Shown here one piece after another: positions 18,442 to 26,554 of a DNA stretch of 60,212 bases (the stretch's first letter is position 1; every line of letters starts with the position of its first letter). Below the pieces are notes generated by a model, which was not told where the DNA came from, did no database searches, and worked only from the letters and a program-made list of their open reading frames with translations. Location: the NCBI RefSeq assembly GCF_013141765.1, contig NZ_WHOD01000023.1, positions 1 through 60,212 of the forward strand. The letters are read 5' to 3'. This DNA is from Paenibacillus foliorum. GTDB taxonomy: Bacteria; Bacillota; Bacilli; Paenibacillales; NBRC-103111. The position numbers and the translations under genes are program-made.

Positions 18442-18981
18442 ATGGAAATGGAAAAAAGATGGTACGTCGTACATACCTATTCAGGGTATGAGAATAAGGT
18501 CAAGGCAAACTTGGAGAAACGCGTAGAGTCTATGAATATGTTGGACAAAATCTTTCGCGTTTTGGTTCCGATGGAAGAAGAGATTGTGAACAAGGACGGC
18601 AAGAAAAAAACGGTTATGCGCAAGGTGTATCCGGGTTACGTTTTGGTCGAAATGATCCAAACCGATGATTCGTGGTATGTCGTTCGTAATACACCGGGTG
18701 TAACGGGCTTTGTCGGTTCGACAGGGTCTGGATCTAAGCCGACTGCTCTGCTTCCTGATGAAGTAGAATCTATTCTCAAGCATATGGGCATGGAAGAACC
18801 AAAACCGAAGATCGACTTCGACATCAAAGATACTGTGCGTGTTATGGTAGGTCCTTTTGCGAATTTTGTTGGGTCAGTCGAAGAGATTCTTGTCGACAAG
18901 GCTAAGCTGAAGGTTCTTGTAAACATGTTCGGGCGGGAAACACCTTTAGAGCTGGATTACCATCAAGTGGAGAAACTCTAA
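18442..18981 (+). CDS. nusG: transcription elongation factor NusG
   Basis: This 179-residue protein binds RNA polymerase through its N-terminal NGN domain (about 1-115, starting KRWYVVHTYSGYENKVK, with PGYVLVEM) and ends in a KOW domain (about 125-165, VGPFANFVGSVEEI). AGGTGG is 7 nt before ATG 18442; ATG 18448 is possible. Co-transcribed with rpmG and secE. Confidence 0.96.
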   Translation: MEMEKRWYVVHTYSGYENKVKANLEKRVESMNMLDKIFRVLVPMEEEIVNKDGKKKTVMRKVYPGYVLVEMIQTDDSWYVVRNTPGVTGFVGSTGSGSKPTALLPDEVESILKHMGMEEPKPKIDFDIKDTVRVMVGPFANFVGSVEEILVDKAKLKVLVNMFGRETPLELDYHQVEKL

Positions 18982-19024
18982 ATGCTAATAATCCGTCATA
19001 CTACATGCAAGGAGGTGTCACACA

Positions 19025-19450
19025 ATGGCAAAGAAGGTTATTAAAGTTGTTAAATTGCAAGTTAATGCTGCAAAAGCGAATCCGGCTCCACCAATCGGTC
19101 CGGCTCTTGGTCAAGCGGGTGTTAACATCATGGCTTTTTGTAAAGAGTTTAATGCTCGTACTGCAGATCAAGCAGGTTTGATTATTCCTGTTGAGATTAC
19201 AGTATTTGAGGATCGTTCTTTCACTTTCATTTGCAAAACGCCACCGGCTGCTGTATTGCTCCGCGTAGCTGCAAAGATTGAGAAAGGTTCAGGCGAACCT
19301 AACAAAAAGAAAGTTGCAACTGTGAATCGCGCGACTGTTCGCGAGATCGCTGAGCAAAAAATGCCTGACCTGAACGCTGCATCCGTTGAGGCTGCAATGC
19401 GTATGGTCGAAGGTACGGCTCGCAGCATGGGCGTAACTATCGTAGATTAA
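19025..19450 (+). CDS. rplK: 50S ribosomal protein L11
   Basis: A 141-residue protein of the GTPase-associated centre that binds 23S helices 43-44 and is needed for RelA activation. The family signature [17 protein letters not shown] is in the flexible N-terminal domain; the C-terminal domain binds rRNA. CAAGGAGGTG precedes ATG 19025. Followed by rplA after a 176-nt gap with a likely L1 site. Confidence 0.97.
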   Translation: MAKKVIKVVKLQVNAAKANPAPPIGPALGQAGVNIMAFCKEFNARTADQAGLIIPVEITVFEDRSFTFICKTPPAAVLLRVAAKIEKGSGEPNKKKVATVNRATVREIAEQKMPDLNAASVEAAMRMVEGTARSMGVTIVD

Positions 19451-19582
19451 TACGAATCGCCGTGCTTGCGTTTCTTGACGTCGATTATGGCGTCTGGAGG
19501 TGACAACCAACTTTGCTTTGCAAAAGGTTGCGCCACAAGTGATAACTGTCATCGCTTTGCTGATGTATCAGTTGCACTTTAA

Positions 19583-19608
19583 GTGGGAGGATATTCCGCT
19601 AATACCAC
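19583..19608 (+). promoter_or_regulatory. probable L1-binding leader element before rplA
   Basis: GTGGGAGG...CC...CCAC forms a two-part stem (GTGG with CCAC, inner GG with CC) around an asymmetric GCTAATA strand, just before the rplA ribosome-binding site. L1 represses its own mRNA in other bacteria and similar sequences occur here in Bacillales. Assignment is by position and remembered similarity. Confidence 0.5.
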
Positions 19609-19626
19609 ACGAGGAGGATAAACAAA

Positions 19627-20319
19627 GTGCCTAAACATGGTAAAAAGTATTTAGAAGCTTCCAAGCTGATCGATGCTGAAGCAGTGTATGAGCCGGCTGA
19701 AGCGATTGAGCTTGTTAAAAAATCGGCGCCTGCAAAGTTTGACGAAACCGTTGAAGTTGCAGTTCGTTTGGGTGTAGACCCAAGAAAACAAGACCAAGCT
19801 GTTCGTGGCGTTGTTGTATTGCCACACGGAACTGGTAAAACTAAACGTGTTCTTGTATTCGCAAAAGGCGACAAAGCCAGAGAAGCGGAAGCAGCTGGTG
19901 CTGATTTCGTAGGCGATCAAGACATGATCAATAAGATCCAGCAAGGCTGGTTCGACTTTGATGTTTGCGTAGCTACTCCCGACATGATGAGTGAAGTGGG
20001 TAAATTGGGTCGTATCTTGGGTGGTAAAGGTTTAATGCCGAATCCTAAAGCTGGTACAGTTACATTTGATGTAACAAAAGCAGTTCAAGAGATCAAGGCT
20101 GGTAAAATCGAATATCGCTTGGATAAGGCTGGACAAATCCATGCTCCAATCGGTAAAGTATCCTTTGATGCTGAGAAGTTGGCTGAAAACTTCCGCGCAT
20201 TGGTTGATGCTTTAGTAAGAGCGAAACCTGCAGCAGCTAAAGGTGTATACCTTAAGAACATCGCAGTTTCCTCAACGATGGGTCCTAGTGCTCGCGTAAA
20301 CGTTCAGAATTTTAGATAA
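19627..20319 (+). CDS. rplA: 50S ribosomal protein L1
   Basis: This 230-residue protein forms the mobile L1 stalk at the E site and is the translational repressor of its own operon in bacteria studied. Signatures include [17 protein letters not shown] and [19 protein letters not shown] near the C-terminus. GTG 19627 follows GAGGAGG. Two-domain organisation and length are normal. Confidence 0.97.
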   Translation: MPKHGKKYLEASKLIDAEAVYEPAEAIELVKKSAPAKFDETVEVAVRLGVDPRKQDQAVRGVVVLPHGTGKTKRVLVFAKGDKAREAEAAGADFVGDQDMINKIQQGWFDFDVCVATPDMMSEVGKLGRILGGKGLMPNPKAGTVTFDVTKAVQEIKAGKIEYRLDKAGQIHAPIGKVSFDAEKLAENFRALVDALVRAKPAAAKGVYLKNIAVSSTMGPSARVNVQNFR

Positions 20320-20385
20320 GTTTGGCGGTTGACTTTTAAAGTTACACATGCTAACCTATCTAAGTTGACAAATGAATATGACTTA

Positions 20386-20553
20386 CCGTAGACAGCAGGT
20401 GTTTGTTTATACAAACTTAATTTCCTGCCGAGGTGTTATGATATAAGATCGGTATCTTTGCTTTAAATCAAAGATTAAATCGTTCATCATGCCTTCGCAG
20501 TGTCTGCGAAGGCATCTTCGCATTATGCGGATGTTTCGAGACACTGGCGAATT
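20386..20553 (+). promoter_or_regulatory. L10 ribosomal leader of rplJ-rplL
   Basis: The 344-nt gap before rplJ holds a structured leader. GCAGG (20395-20399) pairs with CCTGC (20424-20428) around an inner GTTTGT/ACAAAC hairpin, the arrangement of the known L10 leader. Next comes ATCTTTG/CAAAGAT (20454-20475), then a perfect 12-bp hairpin (20489-20515) whose centre can instead pair with 20535-20551. L10 bound to L12 would be the effector. Confidence 0.8.
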
Positions 20554-20627
20554 GTTTACGAGTTAAGTATGACTTGGATTAATTAAGTTGCTTCTAAGCG
20601 GAAGCAAACTGAATTTCTTATGATGAT

Positions 20628-20654
20628 AGCTTTCTTACGGAAGCTCTTAGGAGG
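20628..20654 (+). promoter_or_regulatory. hairpin immediately before the rplJ ribosome-binding site
   Basis: AGCTTTC (20628-20634) pairs with GGAAGCT (20639-20645) around TTAC, then CTT and AGGAGG (20649-20654). Geometry matches the hairpins before rplX and rpmJ. Confidence 0.6.
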
Positions 20655-20663
20655 TGCAAAAAA

Positions 20664-21173
20664 ATGGCAAACGCAAAAACCCTTGAGATTAAATCTCAGC
20701 AAGTGAGTGAAGTTACTGACAAGCTGAAAGAAAGCTCATGCACAATTGTTGCGGATTACCGCGGTCTTAACGTGGCTCAAGTAACTGAGCTTCGCAAACA
20801 ACTGCGTGAAGCAGGCGTTGAGTTTCAAGTATTGAAGAATACTTTGGCTAGACGTGCTACTGCGAATGCTGAGTTGAGTGCACTGGATGAGTATTTGACT
20901 GGCCCAACGGCTATCGCATTCAGTAAAGACGATATCGTAACTCCAGCTAAAATCTTAACAGATTTTGCTAAGAAGAACGATAAGCTTAGTGTTAAAGCAG
21001 GTGTAGTTGAAGGTAAAGTGGTTGGTTATGACCAAATCAAGGCATTGGCTGATCTTCCATCCAGAGATGGTTTGCTGTCCATGTTGCTCAGCGTGCTTCA
21101 AGCTCCTGTTCGCAACTTCGCCCTTGCGGTTAAAGCAGTGGCAGAAAAAGACGGCGGCGCTCAAGAAGCTTAA
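20664..21173 (+). CDS. rplJ: 50S ribosomal protein L10
   Basis: This 169-residue stalk-base protein anchors L7/L12 dimers and represses its own mRNA. The N-terminal domain contains [26 protein letters not shown] rRNA-binding sequence split by a typical LKNTLARRA segment; the C-terminal helix (about 135-165) carries the L12-binding sites. Its leader is the L10 leader at 20386-20553. Confidence 0.96.
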   Translation: MANAKTLEIKSQQVSEVTDKLKESSCTIVADYRGLNVAQVTELRKQLREAGVEFQVLKNTLARRATANAELSALDEYLTGPTAIAFSKDDIVTPAKILTDFAKKNDKLSVKAGVVEGKVVGYDQIKALADLPSRDGLLSMLLSVLQAPVRNFALAVKAVAEKDGGAQEA

Positions 21174-21227
21174 TAGGCAATTGGTAACTGTTTCATAACA
21201 AAAAAATTAATCGGAGGTATATATACC

Positions 21228-21590
21228 ATGAGTAAAGAACAAATCTTAGAAGCAATTAAAGGTATGACTATTTTGGAATTGAATGATCTTGTTAAAGCAA
21301 TTGAAGAAGAATTCGGCGTAACTGCTGCAGCTCCAGTAGCAGCAGGCGGCGGCGCAGCTGTAGCTGAAGTTGCTGAGCAATCCGAATTCGACGTTATTTT
21401 GAACAGCGCTGGCGCTTCCAAAATCAACGTTATCAAAGTAGTTCGCGAAATCACAGGTCTTGGCTTGAAAGAAGCAAAAGACTTGGTTGACAGCGCGCCA
21501 AAAGCAATCAAAGAAAAAGTGGGTAAAGAAGAAGCAGAAGCGGTTAAAGCGAAGCTTGAAGAAGCAGGCGCTGGCGTAGAAGTTAAATAA
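21228..21590 (+). CDS. rplL: 50S ribosomal protein L7/L12
   Basis: A 120-residue acidic stalk protein. Residues 1-32 form the dimerisation helices, 33-52 an Ala/Gly-rich hinge ([16 protein letters not shown]), and the rest the factor-binding domain with [20 protein letters not shown]. Dimers recruit translational GTPases. It ends the rplJL operon; a terminator follows. Confidence 0.97.
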   Translation: MSKEQILEAIKGMTILELNDLVKAIEEEFGVTAAAPVAAGGGAAVAEVAEQSEFDVILNSAGASKINVIKVVREITGLGLKEAKDLVDSAPKAIKEKVGKEEAEAVKAKLEEAGAGVEVK

Positions 21591-21608
21591 CTTCTTTTCA
21601 TCTACAGA

Positions 21609-21645
21609 CCCCTTGGAGATTAAACTTCAGGGGTTTTTTCTTTTC
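21609..21645 (+). terminator. terminator after rplL
   Basis: CCCCT-T-GGAG pairs with CTTC-AGGGG, followed by TTTTTTCTTTT. Confidence 0.88.
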
Positions 21646-21780
21646 CACCATCCCCCCCAACCTACCCTATAAGGAATGTTCTAAGGGCTCTGACCTCTAG
21701 TTAGGTGCAAGTATAGCGCTGATGTACCTCACCCAAGGTATTGGGTATCCTGGGCGTTTTCGTCCTATTGGGACACGTTT
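21645..21780 (-). repeat. degenerate inverted copy of the disA-upstream repeat element
   Basis: Read on the minus strand it starts AAACGTGTCCCAATAGGACG (compare AAGCGTGTCCCGCAGGGACG before disA), continues through CAGAGCCCTT and ends in the G-rich stretch GGGTAGGTTGGGGGGGATGG. No coding potential was seen. It abuts the rplL terminator. Confidence 0.55.
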
Positions 21781-21852
21781 ACTGCTGCACCTTCGAGTAT
21801 CAACCCAAACGATTAGTTAGTGAAACCATCATGTATGAAGCGCTAACGTTAA

Positions 21853-21997
21853 GCTTGTCCCGATGGGACGAAAAGTTCTCAATCATATGTGCTACTAAAA
21901 GGTACAACTAGAGTGTGTTCGCAATGATATTTCCTATGTCCAGAGAGTGAAGCCTGGAGTCCTTGCCTTCACGGAGAGTATGGGAGGGTAGCTACCA
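21853..21997 (+). repeat. degenerate direct copy of the disA-upstream repeat element
   Basis: It starts GCTTGTCCCGATGGGACGAA with a hairpin (GTCCC 21857-21861 with GGGAC 21865-21869) that matches the disA array head, and ends GGGAGGGTAGCTACCA directly before the AAGGAGG of the next gene. The middle is diverged and GC-poorer. With the preceding copy it explains most of the 422-nt gap 21591-22012. Confidence 0.55.
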
Positions 21998-22012
21998 AGG
22001 AGGATGAGGTTG

Positions 22013-22609
22013 ATGTCCGAGCACTATTATTCACAAAAACCGACTACGGCGCATAATGTTCATACAATCGAAGAAACATTGCGCGGCCGAAAATATACAT
22101 TTGTGACGGATGCAGGCGTTTTTTCAAAACGAGGGGTGGATTATGGGTCTAGAGTACTGATCGAAGCCCTTGATATACCTGAGAATGCTGAAGTACTGGA
22201 TGTCGGATGCGGTTATGGTCCTATTGGCTTCGCAGCTGCGGGAGTGGCGATTCGAGGGAAAGTGACTATGGTTGATATCAATGAAAGAGCAGTTGAACTG
22301 GCACGTCAGAATGCGCAGCGGAATCAAGTTGGTAACGTTGAGATTTTGCAAAGTGACATGCTGGGCGCTGTGATAAACGAGCGTTTTGATGTAGTGATAA
22401 CGAATCCTCCTATCCGCGCAGGTAAAGAGACGGTCCACCGTATATTCGAGCAAGCCCATGAGGTGCTGAATTCGGGAGGGTCTTTATGGATTGTCATTCA
22501 GAAAAAGCAGGGAGCGCCATCGGCGTTTGCGAAGCTGGAAAGTATGTTTAATAAAGTAACCGAGATTACCAAGGATAAGGGCTATCGAATTATTAAAGCG
22601 GTGAAATGA
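22013..22609 (+). CDS. RsmC-like class I SAM-dependent methyltransferase (YbxB)
   Basis: This 198-residue protein is the methyltransferase-small domain: SAM-binding VLDVGCGYGPIGFAAA near residue 65, the acidic MVDINERAVELARQN strand, and the catalytic NPPIRAGK (NPPx type) near 130. Relatives methylate N2 of a guanine in 16S rRNA, so rRNA is the likely substrate; the exact base is not known from sequence. ATG 22013 is preferred because AAGGAGG (21997-22003) is 9 nt away, while ATG 22004 abuts it. It lies between rplL and rpoB as in Bacillus. Confidence 0.88.
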   Translation: MSEHYYSQKPTTAHNVHTIEETLRGRKYTFVTDAGVFSKRGVDYGSRVLIEALDIPENAEVLDVGCGYGPIGFAAAGVAIRGKVTMVDINERAVELARQNAQRNQVGNVEILQSDMLGAVINERFDVVITNPPIRAGKETVHRIFEQAHEVLNSGGSLWIVIQKKQGAPSAFAKLESMFNKVTEITKDKGYRIIKAVK

Positions 22610-22631
22610 TTGCATTACATGACAAAAAATG

Positions 22632-22660
22632 TTGACTTGACTTTTCGGATGTGTTATTAT
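22632..22660 (+). promoter_or_regulatory. sigma-A promoter of rpoB-rpoC
   Basis: TTGACT at 22632-22637, a 17-nt spacer and TATTAT at 22655-22660. A TATAAT overlaps at 22658-22663 and a second TTGACT at 22637-22642, so the exact pair is uncertain. The leader would be about 270 nt. Confidence 0.6.
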
Positions 22661-22740
22661 AATAAAATGTCAGTATTAAAGTGGGTAATATCTCTTTAGT
22701 TTACTAAAATGTCAAGAATTATTTTCTCGGCAGGGTGAAT

Positions 22741-22776
22741 AAAATTTAAATGTTATACGTATAATGTTTAAATTTT
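22741..22776. promoter_or_regulatory. 36-bp near-perfect AT-rich palindrome in the rpoB leader
   Basis: Two 18-nt arms match at 16 positions with no loop; the centre is TTATACGTATAA and the outer arms AAAATTTAAA/TTTAAATTTT. It could be a protein operator or a cruciform or hairpin. No regulator is identifiable from sequence. Confidence 0.6.
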
Positions 22777-22833
22777 AAGTAAAACCTACAAGGTATGAAG
22801 AAAAATATGGTAATCTGAAATTCGATGTTTGGA

Positions 22834-22910
22834 AAAAGCTTCTAAAAGGAGTTTCACTTGGGCGGTATTTACTCGAGAAGGCTTCAGGAAAGAGGCTTTT
22901 ATTTTGTTCT
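22834..22910 (+). promoter_or_regulatory. possible attenuator hairpin in the rpoB leader
   Basis: AAAAGCTTCT (22834-22843) can pair with AGAGGCTTTT (22891-22900), followed by ATTTTGTTCT. The GCTTCT part could instead pair with AGAAGGC at 22876-22882. The 47-nt loop is long, so this is tentative. Confidence 0.35.
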
Positions 22911-22932
22911 ATTGAGTAGACATGAGGGGTGA
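22858..22932 (+). CDS. candidate 24-codon leader ORF before rpoB
   Basis: TTG 22858 lies 6 nt after AAAAGGAG (22844-22851) and opens a 24-codon frame ending in TGA at 22930-22932. The peptide starts [13 protein letters not shown] and has five arginines. Its last codons and stop coincide with the AGGGGTGA ribosome-binding site of rpoB, so translation of the two could be coupled. The frame also spans the possible attenuator. It resembles nothing I know and may be chance. Confidence 0.35.
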   Translation: MGGIYSRRLQERGFYFVLLSRHEG

Positions 22933-22939
22933 ATCAAAG

Positions 22940-25900
22940 TTGGCGGGTCATCTTGTTCAATTAGGTCGACGCAAACGCAGGTCATACGCTCGGATTCATG
23001 AGGTGTTGGAAGTTCCAAACCTTATCGAAATCCAACAAAAATCGTACGAATGGTTTTTGGAAGAAGGATTGCGTGAAATGTTTCAGGATATTTCCCCTAT
23101 TCAAGATTTTACGGGGAATTTAGTATTGGAGTTCATTGATTACAGCTTAGGAGAGCCTAAGTATTCAGTGGATGAGTCCAAGGAACGCGATGTGACTTAC
23201 GCAGCTCCGCTTCGTGTGAAAGTGCGCTTGATCAATAAAGAAACTGGCGAGGTCAAAGAACAGGAAGTATTTATGGGAGACTTCCCGTTGATGACGGAAA
23301 CAGGAACTTTTATTATCAATGGTGCTGAACGGGTTATCGTCAGCCAGTTGGTTCGTTCTCCTAGCGTCTATTTTAGCACGAAAGTGGATAAAAACGGTAA
23401 GAAAACATACACTGCTACTGTAATTCCTAACCGCGGCGCGTGGTTGGAGTTAGAGACGGATGCTAAAGATATTATTTACGTCCGGATAGACCGTACACGT
23501 AAAATTCCTGTAACTGTTCTATTAAGATCTTTGGGTTTTGGGACAGATGCGGATATTTTGGACTTGTTAGGTGACGATGAGTATATCCGTAATACCTTGG
23601 ATAAGGATAATACGGATTCTACGGATAAGGCGCTTATCGAGATTTACGAACGCCTGCGTCCGGGCGAGCCTCCTACACTGGATAATGCAAGAAGCTTGCT
23701 TGTGGCACGTTTCTTTGATCCGAAGCGCTATGATTTAGCGAATGTAGGGCGTTACAAAATCAATAAGAAGCTGCATATCAAAAACCGTCTGTTTAACCAA
23801 CGGTTAGCTGAATCTTTAATTGATCCTGAAACAGGTGAAATTATTGCTGAAGCAGGACAATTGTTGGACCGCAGATTGTTGGATGATGTTCTGCCATTCT
23901 TGGAAAAGAATGTGGGCTTCAAGGAATACACAGCTCCTAACGGTATGAGTGATTTGGAACATATACCGCTGCAATGCATCAATGTGTACTCTCCTATTGA
24001 AGACGGTAAAGTCGTAAAGGTCATAGCTAATGGCAAAATCGACAAAACCGTAAAGAATATTACTCCTGCAGATATTATTGCTTCGATTAACTATTTTATT
24101 AATCTTTTACATGGTATCGGCAATACAGATGATATTGACCATCTTGGTAACAGAAGATTGCGTTCTGTTGGTGAGTTGCTGCAAAATCAATTCCGTATTG
24201 GTTTGTCTCGTATGGAACGGGTAGTTCGCGAGCGGATGTCGATACAAGACGCAAATGTTATTACGCCTCAAGCGTTAATTAATATTAGACCGGTAATTGC
24301 ATCGATTAAGGAGTTTTTCGGAAGCTCTCAGCTGTCTCAATTTATGGACCAAACAAATCCGTTGGCTGAACTTACGCATAAGCGACGCTTATCAGCGTTA
24401 GGACCCGGCGGTTTGACTCGGGAACGCGCGGGCTTTGAGGTTCGTGACGTGCATCACTCTCACTATGGCCGTATGTGTCCTATTGAGACCCCAGAGGGTC
24501 CAAACATTGGTTTGATCAACTCCTTGTCTACTTTCGCAAGAATCAACGAATATGGCTTCATTGAGGCTCCGTACCGTTGGGTTGATCCGAAGACTGGGAT
24601 TGTTACCGAGCAAATTGCTTATCTAACAGCAGATGAAGAAGATAATTATGTTGTAGCACAAGCGAATACGAAGCTGACGGAAGAAGGTCATCTTGCTAAT
24701 GATACGGCTATCGTGCGTTTCAAGGATGATAACTTGATTCTTCCTAAAGAACGTGTTGACTATATGGACGTATCGCCTAAACAGGTCGTTTCAGTAGCTA
24801 CTGCATTGATTCCGTTCCTTGAAAATGATGACTCCAACCGTGCGTTGATGGGTTCAAACATGCAGCGTCAAGCAGTACCTTTGCTTATTCCGAAGTCACC
24901 TCTTGTTGGTACCGGAATGGAGCATAAGTCAGCTAAAGACTCGGGCGTGTGTATTGTTTCCAAGGTTGATGGGGTAGTCGAAAGAGTGTCGGCTAATGAA
25001 ATTTGGGTTCGCCGTCAAGCGATAGTGGATGGTAAGCTGGTTAATGGAGATTTGATCAAACACAAGCTCCATAAGTTTATGCGTTCCAACCAAGGTACTT
25101 GTATTAACCAACGTCCGATTTGCCATAAAGGGGAGCAGGTCCGTGCCGGCGATATTCTAGCTGACGGTCCTTCCACGGAAATGGGAGAATTGGCGCTTGG
25201 ACGCAATGTAGTCGTTGCCTTCATGACTTGGGAAGGTTACAACTATGAGGATGCGATCTTGCTGAGTGAGAAGCTGGTTAAAGAGGATGTATATACTTCG
25301 ATTCACATCGAGGAATACGAATCGGAAGCCAGAGACACTAAATTGGGTCCGGAAGAAATCACGCGTGATATTCCGAACGTTGGTGAAGATGCGCTGAAGA
25401 ATTTGGACGAGCGCGGTATTATTCGCGTGGGTGCAGAGATCGGTGCGGGAGATATATTAGTTGGTAAAGTAACGCCTAAAGGGGTTACAGAGCTTACAGC
25501 TGAAGAACGGTTGTTGCATGCTATTTTCGGCGAAAAAGCTCGTGAAGTTCGTGACACATCGCTTCGTGTTCCACATGGTACCGATGGTATTGTTGTAGAC
25601 GTTAAGGTGTTCACGCGCGAGAATGGCGATGAGCTTCCTCCAGGTGTTAATCAATTGGTACGTGTCTACATCGCACAAAAACGGAAAATTTCCGAAGGGG
25701 ACAAAATGGCGGGCCGCCACGGTAATAAAGGGGTTATAGCGCGCATTTTACCTGAAGAGGACATGCCGTTCTTGCCTGATGGTACTCCTGTGCAGGTTGT
25801 TTTGAACCCGCTGGGCGTTCCATCCCGGATGAACATTGGACAGGTGCTGGAAGTTCACTTAGGTATGGCAGCTAAGTACTTGGGTATTCATACCGCAACA

Positions 25901-26476
25901 CCAGTGTTTGATGGTGCTCGAGAGTATGACGTGTTTGATGCAATGGAAGAAGCCGGTATGCAGCGTAATGGTAAAACATTATTGTTCGATGGTCGTACAG
26001 GTGAACCGTTTGAGCGTGAAGTTACTGTTGGCGTCATGTATATGATTAAACTGGCGCACATGGTTGATGATAAGATCCATGCACGTTCCACAGGTCCTTA
26101 CTCACTTGTTACACAGCAGCCGCTGGGTGGTAAAGCTCAGTTTGGTGGACAGCGTTTCGGTGAGATGGAAGTTTGGGCGTTGGAGGCCTATGGCGCCGCC
26201 TATACTCTGCAAGAAATTCTAACTGTAAAGTCGGATGATGTGGTTGGACGTGTAAAAACGTACGAATCCATTGTCAAAGGGGAGAATGTTCCAGAGCCTG
26301 GTGTTCCGGAATCCTTTAAAGTTTTGATAAAAGAACTTCAGAGCTTAGGTATGGATGTTAAGATACTGTCTGGAGACGAGCAAGAGATCGAGATGAAGGA
26401 AACAGACGACGAGGATGAGGTAACAAGCGATAAGCTGAATCTCAATCTTGAAGGCACGGAGTTAGGTGTAGAATAA
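22940..26476 (+). CDS. rpoB: RNA polymerase beta subunit
   Basis: This 1178-residue subunit forms half of the polymerase active-site cleft. The rifampicin-binding region ([20 protein letters not shown] then [11 protein letters not shown]) has the common wild-type residues, so no resistance substitution is visible. GEPxx-type and [11 protein letters not shown] and HGNKG-associated motifs are intact. TTG 22940 follows AGGGGTGA by 7 nt and aligns with the family start xxGQLVQYGR; the in-frame ATG 22922 lies upstream of that site. rpoC follows after 78 nt. Confidence 0.97.
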   Translation: MAGHLVQLGRRKRRSYARIHEVLEVPNLIEIQQKSYEWFLEEGLREMFQDISPIQDFTGNLVLEFIDYSLGEPKYSVDESKERDVTYAAPLRVKVRLINKETGEVKEQEVFMGDFPLMTETGTFIINGAERVIVSQLVRSPSVYFSTKVDKNGKKTYTATVIPNRGAWLELETDAKDIIYVRIDRTRKIPVTVLLRSLGFGTDADILDLLGDDEYIRNTLDKDNTDSTDKALIEIYERLRPGEPPTLDNARSLLVARFFDPKRYDLANVGRYKINKKLHIKNRLFNQRLAESLIDPETGEIIAEAGQLLDRRLLDDVLPFLEKNVGFKEYTAPNGMSDLEHIPLQCINVYSPIEDGKVVKVIANGKIDKTVKNITPADIIASINYFINLLHGIGNTDDIDHLGNRRLRSVGELLQNQFRIGLSRMERVVRERMSIQDANVITPQALINIRPVIASIKEFFGSSQLSQFMDQTNPLAELTHKRRLSALGPGGLTRERAGFEVRDVHHSHYGRMCPIETPEGPNIGLINSLSTFARINEYGFIEAPYRWVDPKTGIVTEQIAYLTADEEDNYVVAQANTKLTEEGHLANDTAIVRFKDDNLILPKERVDYMDVSPKQVVSVATALIPFLENDDSNRALMGSNMQRQAVPLLIPKSPLVGTGMEHKSAKDSGVCIVSKVDGVVERVSANEIWVRRQAIVDGKLVNGDLIKHKLHKFMRSNQGTCINQRPICHKGEQVRAGDILADGPSTEMGELALGRNVVVAFMTWEGYNYEDAILLSEKLVKEDVYTSIHIEEYESEARDTKLGPEEITRDIPNVGEDALKNLDERGIIRVGAEIGAGDILVGKVTPKGVTELTAEERLLHAIFGEKAREVRDTSLRVPHGTDGIVVDVKVFTRENGDELPPGVNQLVRVYIAQKRKISEGDKMAGRHGNKGVIARILPEEDMPFLPDGTPVQVVLNPLGVPSRMNIGQVLEVHLGMAAKYLGIHTATPVFDGAREYDVFDAMEEAGMQRNGKTLLFDGRTGEPFEREVTVGVMYMIKLAHMVDDKIHARSTGPYSLVTQQPLGGKAQFGGQRFGEMEVWALEAYGAAYTLQEILTVKSDDVVGRVKTYESIVKGENVPEPGVPESFKVLIKELQSLGMDVKILSGDEQEIEMKETDDEDEVTSDKLNLNLEGTELGVE

Positions 26477-26554
26477 CGTGATGTTAGCTAGGCTCTGCCC
26501 CCGATAAGAGGTTTTCTTATCATATAGTACATTCTTCTTAAGGAGGGTTGCTCC

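Noticed and set aside
20329..20370. Possible promoters TTGACT-N17-TAACCT and TTGACA at 20365 before rplJ
   Set aside because: The first has a poor -10 and the second no -10 at usable spacing. A promoter within this leader is possible but not supported.
22858..22942. rpoB starting upstream at ATG 22922
   Set aside because: The AGGGGTGA site lies inside that extension and the family N-terminus aligns to TTG 22940.
24298..24470. Rifampicin-resistance substitution in RpoB
   Set aside because: The cluster I residues visible here look like the common wild type.
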